From NCBI RefSeq assembly GCF_018760365.1, contig NZ_JAHIAB010000002.1:124001-188000 (forward strand): a stretch of DNA of 64,000 bases, read 5' to 3'. Position 1 is the first letter of the stretch. The number at the start of each line of letters is the position of its first letter. This document shows positions 8,530 to 16,588 of this stretch, piece after piece. The position numbers and the translations under genes are program-made. This DNA comes from Pseudooceanicola endophyticus. GTDB taxonomy: Bacteria; Pseudomonadota; Alphaproteobacteria; Rhodobacterales; Rhodobacteraceae. The notes beneath the pieces were generated by a model, which made no database searches, was not told the origin of the DNA, and was given only the letters and a program-made list of their open reading frames with translations.

Positions 8530-8958
8530 TCAGGCGCGGCTCAGCGCGACCTCAACATTGCCTTTGATGGCGGCGCTGTAGGGGCAGGCGGCATGGGCCT
8601 TGGCCATCAGCGCATCGGCCTGATCCGCGTCCAGGCCCGGCAGGTGACCTTCCAGCGCAACGCTCAGGCCGAAGCCGCCGTCGGGGCGCGGGCCGATGCC
8701 GACCTGGGTGGTGATCCGGGTGCCCTCCGGCAGTTTCACCTTGTCCTGACCCGCGATCATCTTCAGCGCCGAGAGGAAGCAGGCGGCATAGCCGGCGGCA
8801 AAGAGCTGCTCGGGGTTGGTGCCCTCGGTGCCGCCCGGTCCGCCCAGCTCCTTGGGCATCACCAGGTTCACGGACAGGGCGCCATCCTCGGTGGCGGCGC
8901 GGCCGTTGCGGCCGCCCTCTGCGGTGGCGCGGGTGCTGTAGAGCGTCTTGGTGATCAT
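8530..8958 (-). CDS. ohr: Organic hydroperoxide resistance protein (Ohr/OsmC family)
   Basis: The product is 142 residues, the usual Ohr length. The two redox cysteines are present: Cys60 in GYAACFLSAL and Cys125 in AHAACPYSAA, with Glu51 and Arg20 in the expected places. Ohr reduces organic and fatty-acid hydroperoxides in the cytoplasm using lipoyl-protein thiols. The start at 8958 (MITKTLYST) has AAAGGA upstream and fits the family N-terminus. The gene is divergent from the MarR-type ohrR, and operator dyads lie between them, the standard arrangement for peroxide-inducible control. Confidence 0.95.
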   Translation of the reverse strand: MITKTLYSTRATAEGGRNGRAATEDGALSVNLVMPKELGGPGGTEGTNPEQLFAAGYAACFLSALKMIAGQDKVKLPEGTRITTQVGIGPRPDGGFGLSVALEGHLPGLDADQADALMAKAHAACPYSAAIKGNVEVALSRA

Positions 8959-8978
8959 GACCGATCCTTTCAGTATCT

Positions 8979-9045
8979 CACGATTAAGTCGTGCACGATA
9001 CATATACCCGCCCCGGATTCTGTCAACCCTTGCGACTAGATCGTG
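8979..9045. promoter_or_regulatory. Probable OhrR operators between ohr and ohrR
   Basis: Two dyads lie in inverted orientation: CACGATTAAGTCGTG at 8979-8993 (perfect CACGA/TCGTG arms) and TGCGACTAGATCGTG at 9031-9045. Each is flanked by a TCGTGCACGA-type palindrome (8989-8998, and 9041-9050 with one mismatch). Being placed over both divergent promoters, they are likely the binding sites for OhrR. Binding itself is inferred. Confidence 0.75.
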
Positions 9046-9064
9046 CGCGACTTATTTTACCCCC

Positions 9065-9562
9065 ATGTCCCAGCCCGATGCCCCCTCCGCCCGTGATCCG
9101 CTCAGCCCCGTGCCCACCGAGGCGCTGGTCTGCTTCAACCTCTATGCCGCCAGCCATGCCTTCATCCGGCTCTACGCGCCCTATCTCGAACGGCTCGGGC
9201 TGACCTATCCGCAGTTCCTGGTGCTGCTGCGCCTGCAGGAACGCGACGGCCAGGGGGTCGGAGAGCTGGGCGCGGCGCTTGGCATGGAGACCAGCACGCT
9301 CTCGCCGCTGCTCAAGCGGCTGACCACGGCGGGGCTGGTGCAGCGGACCCGTTCGCAACGCGATGAGCGACGCGTGCAGGTGCAGCTGACGGAGAAGGGG
9401 CAGGGGGTGGCCGCAGAGGCCGCCCGGGTGCCCGCCTGCATCGCCCGCGACGGCGCCATGCGTCCGGAAGATTACGAGGGCATCCTGGCGATGCTGAAGG
9501 ATCTGCGCGGCCAGATCGCCCGCGCCGCCGGGGCGCAGGCAAAAACCCCGCCGCAAGACTAG
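9065..9562 (+). CDS. ohrR: MarR-family organic peroxide sensor OhrR
   Basis: The product is 165 residues. The N-terminal LVCFNLYAASHAFIRLY contains Cys23, at the position of the peroxide-sensing cysteine of OhrR. The winged helix-turn-helix follows (GVGELGAALGMETSTLSPLLKRL, about residues 63-85), then the wing RSQRDERRVQVQLTEKG. OhrR represses ohr until its cysteine is oxidised by organic hydroperoxides. A second cysteine near residue 122 (ACIARDG) could serve as the resolving partner of a two-cysteine OhrR. It is divergent from ohr, with operator dyads just before its start. Confidence 0.93.
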   Translation: MSQPDAPSARDPLSPVPTEALVCFNLYAASHAFIRLYAPYLERLGLTYPQFLVLLRLQERDGQGVGELGAALGMETSTLSPLLKRLTTAGLVQRTRSQRDERRVQVQLTEKGQGVAAEAARVPACIARDGAMRPEDYEGILAMLKDLRGQIARAAGAQAKTPPQD

Positions 9563-9574
9563 CTTGCGACGGGG
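9541..9574 (-). terminator. Rho-independent terminator of pyruvate carboxylase, overlapping the ohrR stop codon
   Basis: On the minus strand CCCCG(T)CGCAAG pairs with CTTGCG(G)CGGGG around a short loop and is followed by TTTTT. It lies about 140 bases after the pyc stop and covers the last codons of ohrR (which encode PPQD), so one sequence serves as coding end and as opposite-strand terminator. Confidence 0.8.
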
Positions 9575-9713
9575 CGGTAGGGTGCGGCGGGCTGAGAAAC
9601 CGAAAAACGGACCCGCCGACCTGCTGTCTATCTAGGTGAGGCGCGCAGGCGGAAAGTAAAGCCCGAGCGCCCCTCACGGGCCTTCGCAATTTCGAGAGCG
9701 CCCCGGTAGGGCC

Positions 9714-12700
9714 TCACTCGTATTCGATCAGCAGGTCCTTGGCGTCGATCTGGGCGGCGGGGGTCACATGCACCGCCTTCACCTTGCCGGCGCGGTCGGC
9801 ATGGATGCCGGTCTCCATCTTCATGGCCTCGATGGTCAGCAGCAGGTCGCCCTCCTTGACCTCCTGGCCCGCCGCAACCCCGATCGAGGCAACGACGCCG
9901 GGCATCGGGGCGGCGACGTGGCTGGGGTTCGTCGGATCGGCCTTGGCGCGCGCCGCCGTCGCCCCGGTGGCCGAGCGGTCGGGGACGCGGATCACCCGCG
10001 GCTGGCCGTTCAGCTCGAAGAAGACCCGCACATCGCCATCCTCGCGGGAATCACCCACCGCCTGCAGCCGGATCTCCAGCGTGATGCCGCGATCCAGCTC
10101 GACCGAGATCTCGTCTCCGGGGGTCATCCCGTAGAAGAAGGTCGCGGTCGGCAGGGTGCGCACCGGGCCGTAGATTTCGTGCCGGGTCAGATAATCGGTG
10201 AAGACCTTCGGATACATCAGGTAGGAGTTCAGATCCTCGTCATCGAAGTCGCGACCGCCGAAGCTGTCGGACAGCTCCTTGCGGGTGGCTTCCAGATCGA
10301 CGGGGGGCAGGCTGGCGCCGGGACGTTCGGTATTGGGGGCCTCGCCCTTGAGGATCTTCTTCACCAGCAGCGGCGGGAAGCCCCCCGGGGGCTGGCCCAG
10401 GTTGCCGCGCATCATGTCGATGACCGAATCCGGGAAGGAGATGTCGCGGGCGGGGTCTTCGACCTCGGCCCGGGTGATGCCCTGGCTGACCATCATCAGC
10501 GCCATGTCGCCCACCACCTTGGAGGAGGGGGTGACCTTCACGATGTCGCCGAACATCTGGTTCACCTGCGCATAGGTATGCGCGACCTCGTGCCAGCGTT
10601 CCTCCAGCCCCATGGAGCGCGCCTGCGCCTTGAGGTTGGTGAACTGGCCGCCCGGCATTTCGTGCAGGTAGACCTCGGACGCGGGGGCCTGCATGCCGCT
10701 TTCGAAGGCAACATACTGGCCGCGCACGGCTTCCCAGTAATCCGACATCCGGCGGATTTCCTCGATGTCGAGGCCGGTGTCGCGCTCGGTATGCATCAGC
10801 GCCTCGACGATCGAGCCCAGCGTCGGCTGCGAGGTATTGCCCGAGAGCGCATCCATCGCCGCATCCGCCGCATCGACGCCCGCCTCGGCGGCGGCGAGGA
10901 TCGTGGCGCCGCCGATGCCGGAGGTGTCGTGGGTGTGGAAGTGGATCGGGATGGAAATCTCGTCCTTCAGGGCCTTGATCAGGACCCGCGCGGCGGAGGG
11001 TTTCAGCAGCCCGGCCATGTCCTTCAGGCCCAGCACATGGGCGCCGGCGGCCTCAAGCTCCTTCGCCATGGCGACGTAGTACTTCAGGTCGTATTTCGCG
11101 CGCGCGGGGTTCAGGATGTCGCCGGTGTAGCAGACGGTGCCTTCGCAGATCTTGCCGGTCTCGATCACGGCGTCCATGGCGACGCGCATGTTCTCGACCC
11201 AGTTCAGGCTGTCGAAGACGCGGAACACGTCCATGCCGGTATCGGCGGCCTGTTTCACGAAGGCCTGCACCACGTTGTCGGGATAGTTGGTATAGCCCAC
11301 CCCGTTCGAGCCGCGCAGCAGCATCTGGGTCAGGATGTTGGGCACCCGGGCGCGGATGTCGCGCAGCCGCTGCCAGGGGTCCTCCTGAAGGAAGCGGAAG
11401 GCGACGTCGAAGGTCGCACCGCCCCAGCATTCCAGGCTGAACAGCTGCGGCAGGTTGGCGGCATAGCTGGGCGCGGCCTTGATCATGTCGATCGAGCGCA
11501 TCCGGGTCGCCAGCAGCGACTGGTGCCCGTCGCGCATCGTGGTGTCGGTGATCAGCAGCTGTTTCTGCGCCAGCATCCAGTCGGCGACGGCCTTGGGGCC
11601 CTTTTCATCCAGCAGCGTCTTGGTGCCGGTCGGCACCTCGCCCAGCGGCAGCGGCGCCTTCGGCAGCTTGAAGCCCTCGGGCAGGGCGGCGCGGCCCTTG
11701 GTTTCCGGGTGGCCGTTGACGGTGATGTCGGCGATATAGGTCAGCACCTTCGAGCCACGGTCCTGCGGCGTCGAGAAGTCGAACAGGTCCGGCGTCGTGT
11801 CGATGAACTTGGTCGTATATTCGTTCGACAGGAAGACCGGATGCTTCAGCAGGTTCTGCACGAAGGCGATGTTGGTCGATACGCCCCGGATGCGGAATTC
11901 GCGCAGCGCACGGTCCATGCGGCGGATGGCGGCTTCGGGCGTCTGGGCGCGGGCCGTGACCTTCACCAGAAGCGAGTCGTAGTAGCGGGTGATCACGCCG
12001 CCCGCATAGGCCGTGCCGCCGTCGAGGCGGATGCCCGCGCCGGTGGCGGTGCGATAGGCGGTGATGCGGCCGTAATCGGGGATGAAGTTGTTCTGCGGAT
12101 CTTCCGTGGTGATCCGGGTCTGAAGCGCATGACCCATCAGGTGGATGTCGGATTGCGAAGCCTTGCCGGTGGCCTCGGCCAGGGTTTTTCCTTCCGCGAT
12201 CAGGATCTGCGCCTGCACGATGTCGATGCCGGTGACCTCTTCGGTCACGGTGTGTTCCACCTGCACGCGGGGGTTGACCTCGATGAAGTAGAAGGCGCCG
12301 CTGTCCATATCCATCAGGAATTCGACGGTGCCGGCACATTCATAGTTCACATGGGCGCAGATCTTGCGGCCCAGTTCGCAGATCTCGGCGCGCTGTTCCT
12401 CGGACAGGTAGGGGGCGGGGGCGCGTTCCACGACCTTCTGGTTGCGCCGCTGGACCGAGCAGTCCCGTTCGTAAAGGTGATAGATCTGGCCGTGCTTGTC
12501 GCCCAGGATCTGCACCTCGACATGGCGGGCGCGCAGGATCATCTTTTCCAGATAGCCCTCGCCATTGCCGAAGGCGGCCTCGGCCTCGCGACGGCCTTCC
12601 AGCACCTTCTCCTTCAGCTCCTTCGGGCCATTGATCGGGCGCATCCCACGCCCGCCGCCGCCCCAGCTGGCCTTCAGCATCAGCGGATAGCCGATCTCTT

Positions 12701-13154
12701 CGGCCTCGGTCGCGATGGCATCGAAATCATCGCCCAGCACTTCGGTTGCCGGGATGACCGGCACGCCGGCGGCGATGGCCACCTTGCGGGCGCTGGCCTT
12801 GTCGCCAAGGGCGCGCATCGTCTCGGCCCTGGGGCCGATGAAGGTGATGCCGGCGGCGTCGCAGGCATCGACGAAATCGGGGTTTTCCGACAGCAGGCCG
12901 TAGCCCGGGTGGATGGCGTCGGCGCCGCTCATCTTGGCGACGCGGATGATTTCGGGGATCGAGAGATAGGCGGCGACCGGCCCCAGCCCTTCGCCGATGC
13001 GATAGGCTTCGTCGGCCTTGAAGCGGTGCAGGCCCAGCTTGTCCTCTTCCGCATAGACCGCGACGGTCTTCTTGCCCATCTCGTTGGCCGCCCGCATGAT
13101 GCGGATCGCGATCTCGCCGCGGTTCGCGATGAGGATCTTCTGAAACTCTGCCAT
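9714..13154 (-). CDS. pyc: Pyruvate carboxylase
   Basis: The product is 1146 residues, the full length of the single-chain enzyme. It carboxylates pyruvate to oxaloacetate with ATP, bicarbonate and biotin in the cytoplasm. Domain order: biotin carboxylase (residues 1-460, ATP-grasp with GGGGRGMR and EVNPRVQVEHTVTEE), carboxyltransferase (about residues 540-820, TTMRDGHQSLLATRMR and the metal site HFHTHDTSG), the conserved carboxylase domain, and a C-terminal biotinyl domain with EAMKMETG. The start at 13154 (MAEFQKILIANRGEI) has GGGAG upstream and is the family N-terminus. The gene is divergent from the helicase gene with a 355-base spacer. Confidence 0.98.
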   Translation of the reverse strand: MAEFQKILIANRGEIAIRIMRAANEMGKKTVAVYAEEDKLGLHRFKADEAYRIGEGLGPVAAYLSIPEIIRVAKMSGADAIHPGYGLLSENPDFVDACDAAGITFIGPRAETMRALGDKASARKVAIAAGVPVIPATEVLGDDFDAIATEAEEIGYPLMLKASWGGGGRGMRPINGPKELKEKVLEGRREAEAAFGNGEGYLEKMILRARHVEVQILGDKHGQIYHLYERDCSVQRRNQKVVERAPAPYLSEEQRAEICELGRKICAHVNYECAGTVEFLMDMDSGAFYFIEVNPRVQVEHTVTEEVTGIDIVQAQILIAEGKTLAEATGKASQSDIHLMGHALQTRITTEDPQNNFIPDYGRITAYRTATGAGIRLDGGTAYAGGVITRYYDSLLVKVTARAQTPEAAIRRMDRALREFRIRGVSTNIAFVQNLLKHPVFLSNEYTTKFIDTTPDLFDFSTPQDRGSKVLTYIADITVNGHPETKGRAALPEGFKLPKAPLPLGEVPTGTKTLLDEKGPKAVADWMLAQKQLLITDTTMRDGHQSLLATRMRSIDMIKAAPSYAANLPQLFSLECWGGATFDVAFRFLQEDPWQRLRDIRARVPNILTQMLLRGSNGVGYTNYPDNVVQAFVKQAADTGMDVFRVFDSLNWVENMRVAMDAVIETGKICEGTVCYTGDILNPARAKYDLKYYVAMAKELEAAGAHVLGLKDMAGLLKPSAARVLIKALKDEISIPIHFHTHDTSGIGGATILAAAEAGVDAADAAMDALSGNTSQPTLGSIVEALMHTERDTGLDIEEIRRMSDYWEAVRGQYVAFESGMQAPASEVYLHEMPGGQFTNLKAQARSMGLEERWHEVAHTYAQVNQMFGDIVKVTPSSKVVGDMALMMVSQGITRAEVEDPARDISFPDSVIDMMRGNLGQPPGGFPPLLVKKILKGEAPNTERPGASLPPVDLEATRKELSDSFGGRDFDDEDLNSYLMYPKVFTDYLTRHEIYGPVRTLPTATFFYGMTPGDEISVELDRGITLEIRLQAVGDSREDGDVRVFFELNGQPRVIRVPDRSATGATAARAKADPTNPSHVAAPMPGVVASIGVAAGQEVKEGDLLLTIEAMKMETGIHADRAGKVKAVHVTPAAQIDAKDLLIEYE

Positions 13155-13509
13155 GACATCTCCCTTGTGCACTGGCGCGGCGGCAGGCCACCGTCCGGAT
13201 CTTAACGCCAAGGAAACGCGACGCCGCGATGCAGCGCAAGTTGGATTGTTGCAAAACGCGAATTGCCGGGTTTTCCACCTTGGCTTTGCTGAAATGCCAA
13301 TCCGACCGCTCATGTGTGGGATGTTAGCGGTAAATGTCAGCGCTTTCATTTTGCAATTTTGCAGGACGGGCGTGGAATTCCGCGACCGGGGCAGGGGGAT
13401 TTTCCGCCCGACCGGGGCTGCGGCGCGGATCGGCATTCCGCCGCGAAGTCTGGTGAACAAACAAAGAACCTGCCTTCCCCCGGCGCCCGCGACGCGCTAT
13501 CATCGCGCC
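13155..13509. promoter_or_regulatory. Divergent pyc / uvrD intergenic region
   Basis: This is 355 bases without a gene. AT-rich promoter-like stretches occur at 13240-13275 and 13340-13365. The segment TTTGCAATTTTGCA (13350-13363) is a direct repeat of TTTGCA-like words, resembling the TTTGCAAA-type sites of the RamB/PccR short-chain acyl-CoA regulator family. A second TTGCAAAACGCGAATTGC sits near 13250. Regulator identity is inferred only. Confidence 0.35.
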
Positions 13510-15927
13510 ATGAGCAGTTTTTCCGAAGATGACGCCTTCGAGGCCGCGGCCTCGGTTCCCCTTTCGCAGCGTGCCATGGCGGCGCGGCCCGCGCCCTATC
13601 TGGACGATCTGAACCCGGCACAGCGCGCCGCGGTCGAGGCGCTGGATGGCCCGGTGCTGATGCTGGCGGGCGCGGGCACCGGCAAGACCAAGGCGCTGAC
13701 GGCGCGGATCGTGCACCTGATGACGACGGGCCGTGCCCGCCCGAACGAGGTGCTGGCGGTGACCTTCACCAACAAGGCCGCGCGCGAGATGAAGCTGCGC
13801 ATTGGCCGGATGCTGGGCGAGGCGGTGGAGGGGATGCCCTGGCTGGGCACCTTCCACGCGATCTGCGTGAAGCTGCTGCGCCGCCATGCCGAACTGGTGG
13901 GGCTGAAGTCGAACTTCACCATCCTCGACACCGACGACCAGCTGCGCCTGCTCAAGCAGTTGGTCCAGGCCGCGAATATCGACGACAAGCGCTGGCCGGC
14001 GCGCCAGCTGGCCGGGGTGATCGACCACTGGAAGAACCGCGCCTGGACGCCGGACAAGGTTCCGGTGGCCGAGGCCTCGGCCTACAACAACCGTGGCACG
14101 GAGCTGTATGACCAGTACCAGCGCCGCCTGCGGGAATTGAACGCGGTCGATTTCGGCGACCTGCTGCTGCACATGGTGACGATCTTCCAGACCCACCAGG
14201 ACGTGCTGGAACAGTACCAGCGCTGGTTCAAATACATCCTCGTGGACGAATACCAAGATACCAACGTCGCCCAGTACCTCTGGCTGCGGCTGCTGGCGGG
14301 CGGGCACAAGAACATCTGCTGTGTCGGCGACGACGACCAGTCGATCTATGGCTGGCGCGGCGCCGAGGTGGGCAACATCCTGCGCTTCGAAAAGGATTTC
14401 CCCGGCGCCAAGGTGGTCCGGCTGGAACAGAACTACCGCTCCACCCCGCATATCCTGGCCGCGGCCTCGGGCGTCATTCGCGGCAATGAGGGACGCCTTG
14501 GCAAGGAGCTCTGGACCGAGGCCGAGGAGGGCGAGAAGGTCCGCCTGATCGGCCACTGGGACGGCGACGAGGAAGCCCGCTGGGTCGGCGAGGAGATCGA
14601 GGCCCTGCAGCGCGGCACCCGGGGGCTGGAGCGCTTCAGCCTTGACGACATGGCGATCCTCGTGCGCGCCTCGCACCAGATGCGCGCCTTCGAGGACCGC
14701 TTCCTGACCATCGGTCTGCCCTATCGCGTCATCGGTGGCCCGCGCTTCTACGAGCGGCTCGAGATCCGCGATGCCATGGCCTATTTCCGCCTGGCCTGCT
14801 CGCCCTCCGACGACCTCGCCTTCGAGCGGATCGTGAACACGCCCAAGCGGGGCCTGGGCGACAAGGCGCAGCAGAAGATCCAGATGGCGGCGCGGGCCCA
14901 TGGTGTTTCGCTGCTGGAGGGCGCGCGCATCCTGCTGCAGGAGCAGGGGCTGGGCGGCAAGGGCGCGGCGCAGCTGCGCCGCTTCATCGAGCAGATGGAT
15001 CGCTGGTCCGCGATCGCCGGGCTGCAGGCCTCCAATCCCCTCGTGCTGGACGAGGATGCGGTGCTGGTCGACGACAGCCGCCCCGAGGCGCCGATCTCCC
15101 ATGTCGAACTGGCCGAGGTCATGCTGGACGAAAGCGGCTACACCGAGATGTGGCAGAACGACAAGACGCCCGAGGCGCCGGGGCGGCTGGAAAACCTCAA
15201 GGAACTGGTGAAGGCGCTGGAAAATTTCGAGAACCTTCAGGGCTTCCTCGAACATGTCAGCCTGATCATGGACAACGAGAGCGATGAGGTCGAGGCCAAG
15301 GTCTCGGTGATGACACTGCACGCCGCCAAGGGGCTGGAATTCCCGGTAGTCTTCCTGCCCGGCTGGGAAGACGGGCTGTTCCCCTCGCAGCGCTCGATGG
15401 ATGAATCCGGCCTCAAGGGCCTGGAGGAAGAGCGCCGCCTGGCCTATGTCGGCATCACCCGGGCCGAGAAGCTCTGCACGATCTCCTTTGCCGGCAACCG
15501 GCGGGTCTTCGGCCAGTGGCAGAGCCAGCTGCCCTCGCGCTTCATCGATGAACTGCCCGAGGCCCATGTCGACGTGCTGACGCCGCCGGGTCTGTATGGC
15601 GGCGGCTACGGCGCGGCGGGTTCGGTGCAGAGCGGGCTGGAAAGCCGCGCGGCCGAGGCGAATGTCTACAACTCTCCCGGGTGGAAGCGGATGCAGACGC
15701 GGACGGCGCAGCGCCCGGTCTCCCAGCCGCGCGAGAGCCGCGCGATGACGATCGACGTGACCGCCACGGCATCCCATGTGATCGGGGAGCGGGTGTTCCA
15801 CCAGAAGTTCGGCTATGGCGAGGTCATCGGCGTGGAGGGCGACAAGCTTGAGATCGCCTTCGAGAAGTCCGGTGTGAAGAAGGTCGTGGCGAAATTCGTC
15901 ACCAGCCCGGACGACGTGCCCTTCTGA
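13510..15927 (+). CDS. uvrD: UvrD/PcrA-type ATP-dependent DNA helicase
   Basis: The product is 805 residues. Superfamily 1 helicase motifs appear in order: the Q-motif LNPAQRAAVEA (about residue 36), Walker A AGAGTGKTKAL (about residue 55), Ia AVTFTNKAAREM, II VDEYQDTN (about residue 250), III GDDDQSIYGWRGA, IV LEQNYRS, V TLHAAKGLEFPVVF and VI AYVGITRAE. The C-terminal 50 residues form the Tudor-like RNA-polymerase-binding domain (GERVFHQKFGYGEV). It unwinds DNA 3'-5' in nucleotide-excision and mismatch repair and in transcription-coupled repair. The start at 13510 (MSSFSEDD) gives the family length. Whether uvrD or pcrA is the better name is a matter of convention. Confidence 0.93.
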   Translation: MSSFSEDDAFEAAASVPLSQRAMAARPAPYLDDLNPAQRAAVEALDGPVLMLAGAGTGKTKALTARIVHLMTTGRARPNEVLAVTFTNKAAREMKLRIGRMLGEAVEGMPWLGTFHAICVKLLRRHAELVGLKSNFTILDTDDQLRLLKQLVQAANIDDKRWPARQLAGVIDHWKNRAWTPDKVPVAEASAYNNRGTELYDQYQRRLRELNAVDFGDLLLHMVTIFQTHQDVLEQYQRWFKYILVDEYQDTNVAQYLWLRLLAGGHKNICCVGDDDQSIYGWRGAEVGNILRFEKDFPGAKVVRLEQNYRSTPHILAAASGVIRGNEGRLGKELWTEAEEGEKVRLIGHWDGDEEARWVGEEIEALQRGTRGLERFSLDDMAILVRASHQMRAFEDRFLTIGLPYRVIGGPRFYERLEIRDAMAYFRLACSPSDDLAFERIVNTPKRGLGDKAQQKIQMAARAHGVSLLEGARILLQEQGLGGKGAAQLRRFIEQMDRWSAIAGLQASNPLVLDEDAVLVDDSRPEAPISHVELAEVMLDESGYTEMWQNDKTPEAPGRLENLKELVKALENFENLQGFLEHVSLIMDNESDEVEAKVSVMTLHAAKGLEFPVVFLPGWEDGLFPSQRSMDESGLKGLEEERRLAYVGITRAEKLCTISFAGNRRVFGQWQSQLPSRFIDELPEAHVDVLTPPGLYGGGYGAAGSVQSGLESRAAEANVYNSPGWKRMQTRTAQRPVSQPRESRAMTIDVTATASHVIGERVFHQKFGYGEVIGVEGDKLEIAFEKSGVKKVVAKFVTSPDDVPF

Positions 15928-15935
15928 GCGGTGGA

Positions 15936-16079
15936 GGGGGCGCCGCCCCCGTCTCCTGCGGAGACTCCCCCGGGATATTTCCGGCCAGATGACGGGGAGC
16001 GCGGCCTTGCCGCTTTCATCTTTCCACAAATATGGCGGGGGTGAATGGAGCCGCAGGCTCCAGAGGGGGCAGAGCCCCC
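15936..16079. repeat. Modular palindromic repeat, copies 2 and 3 (head-to-head pair)
   Basis: The forward copy at 15936-15992 has GGGGGCGCCGCCCCC, then a GTCTCC-TGC-GGAGAC hairpin, then CCCCCGGGATATTTCCGGC ending in CAGATGA. The inverted copy at 16013-16079 reads TTTCATCTTTCCACAAATATG, then GGGGG, then a TGGAGCC-GCA-GGCTCCA hairpin, then GGGGGCAGAGCCCCC. The pair fills the space between the helicase gene and the sRNA array. Confidence 0.9.
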
Positions 16080-16095
16080 TTCCTGCTGCGCAAAT

Positions 16096-16132
16096 GAAAA
16101 CGGCGACGCCCGGGAGGAGGTGGGCGCCGCCG
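16096..16132 (-). terminator. Terminator of the ccaF1-CcsR transcript, itself carrying a CCTCCTCCC loop
   Basis: On the minus strand CGGCGGCGCCC pairs with GGGCGTCGCCG (10 of 11 positions, with one G-T) around the loop ACCTCCTCCC, followed by TTTTC. It is both the sixth motif hairpin of the array and an intrinsic terminator. Confidence 0.8.
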
Positions 16133-16362
16133 TCAATGCGCGACTGCCAGGGAGGAGGAGAGGCAGCCACTCAGGGGGCCGGTCGGGGTTGGCAGGGAGG
16201 AGGAGAGCCTTGCCCGGTCCGGTCATGCTCGCCCAGGGAGGAGGAGAGGGCGATCATTCTTTCGAAGCTTGCGCTTCCTTGTCAGGGGAGCGGCGACACC
16301 GGGAGGAGGAGAGGTGCCGCCGCAGGTTTCAGTGGCCCGGGGAGGAGGAGAGGGCCACTGGA
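16096..16362 (-). ncRNA. CcsR-like sRNA array: six hairpins exposing CUCCUCCUCCC
   Basis: Downstream of the DUF1127 gene, the minus strand has six hairpins with the anti-Shine-Dalgarno motif in the loop (motif centres near 16345, 16306, 16241, 16200, 16156 and 16115). Five contain CTCCTCCTCCC and the last CCTCCTCCC. Stems differ in sequence but pair, for example CAGTGGCC/GGCCACTG for the first. Motif spacing pairs them (39, 41 and 41 bases within pairs, 65 and 44 between), suggesting three sRNAs of two hairpins each. In Rhodobacter sphaeroides the CcsR sRNAs (conserved CCUCCUCCC motif stress-induced RNAs) are processed from the 3' end of a DUF1127 gene, are stress-induced and affect C1 metabolism and pyruvate dehydrogenase. 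That this array behaves likewise is inference. Confidence 0.88.
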
Positions 16363-16375
16363 ACCGATTATGTCG

Positions 16376-16588
16376 TCAGGCTGCGGCGCCGTAGGCTTCC
16401 TGGCGGGCGATGCTGTGGATCATCGCGCGGCTCAGGCCCAGGTCGGCCAGTTCGCGGGCATCGAGGCTGCTCAGTTCTTCCAGGGCCCGGCGGTAGGCGG
16501 TGTAGCGGGCGTAGCGGGCGTGCAGGTTGTCCAGCACTGCGTCGAACAGGCTGATCTTTGCGGGGCGGGTTTCGGTTGCCATTGCCAT
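16376..16588 (-). CDS. ccaF1: Small DUF1127 protein (CcaF1-like), host gene of the sRNA array
   Basis: The product is 70 residues, basic at the N-terminus. The DUF1127 core is in the C-terminal half: ALEELSSLDARELADLGLSR (about residues 37-56). In R. sphaeroides the equivalent gene (CcaF1) encodes an RNA-binding protein that influences CcsR maturation and RNA turnover. Gene order and size here match. AAGGA lies 8 bases before the ATG at 16588; a second in-frame ATG at 16582 is possible. The mRNA continues directly into the hairpin array. It is divergent from mrp across a 271-base spacer that should hold its stress promoter, but I could not identify the sigma factor with confidence. Confidence 0.9.
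   Translation of the reverse strand: MAMATETRPAKISLFDAVLDNLHARYARYTAYRRALEELSSLDARELADLGLSRAMIHSIARQEAYGAAA

Noticed and set aside
9768-13205. 1145-codon open frame opposite pyruvate carboxylase, and similar long frames opposite uvrD, dnaG and rpoD
   Set aside because: Composition is Gly/Ala/Asp/His-rich as expected from the antisense third-codon bias; no domain is recognisable and the opposite strand holds well-known genes.
16096-16362. CRISPR array (regular repeats of GGGAGGAGGAG)
   Set aside because: The shared part is only about 11 bases in hairpin loops, spacing varies, flanks are self-complementary and no cas genes are near. CcsR-type sRNAs explain it better.
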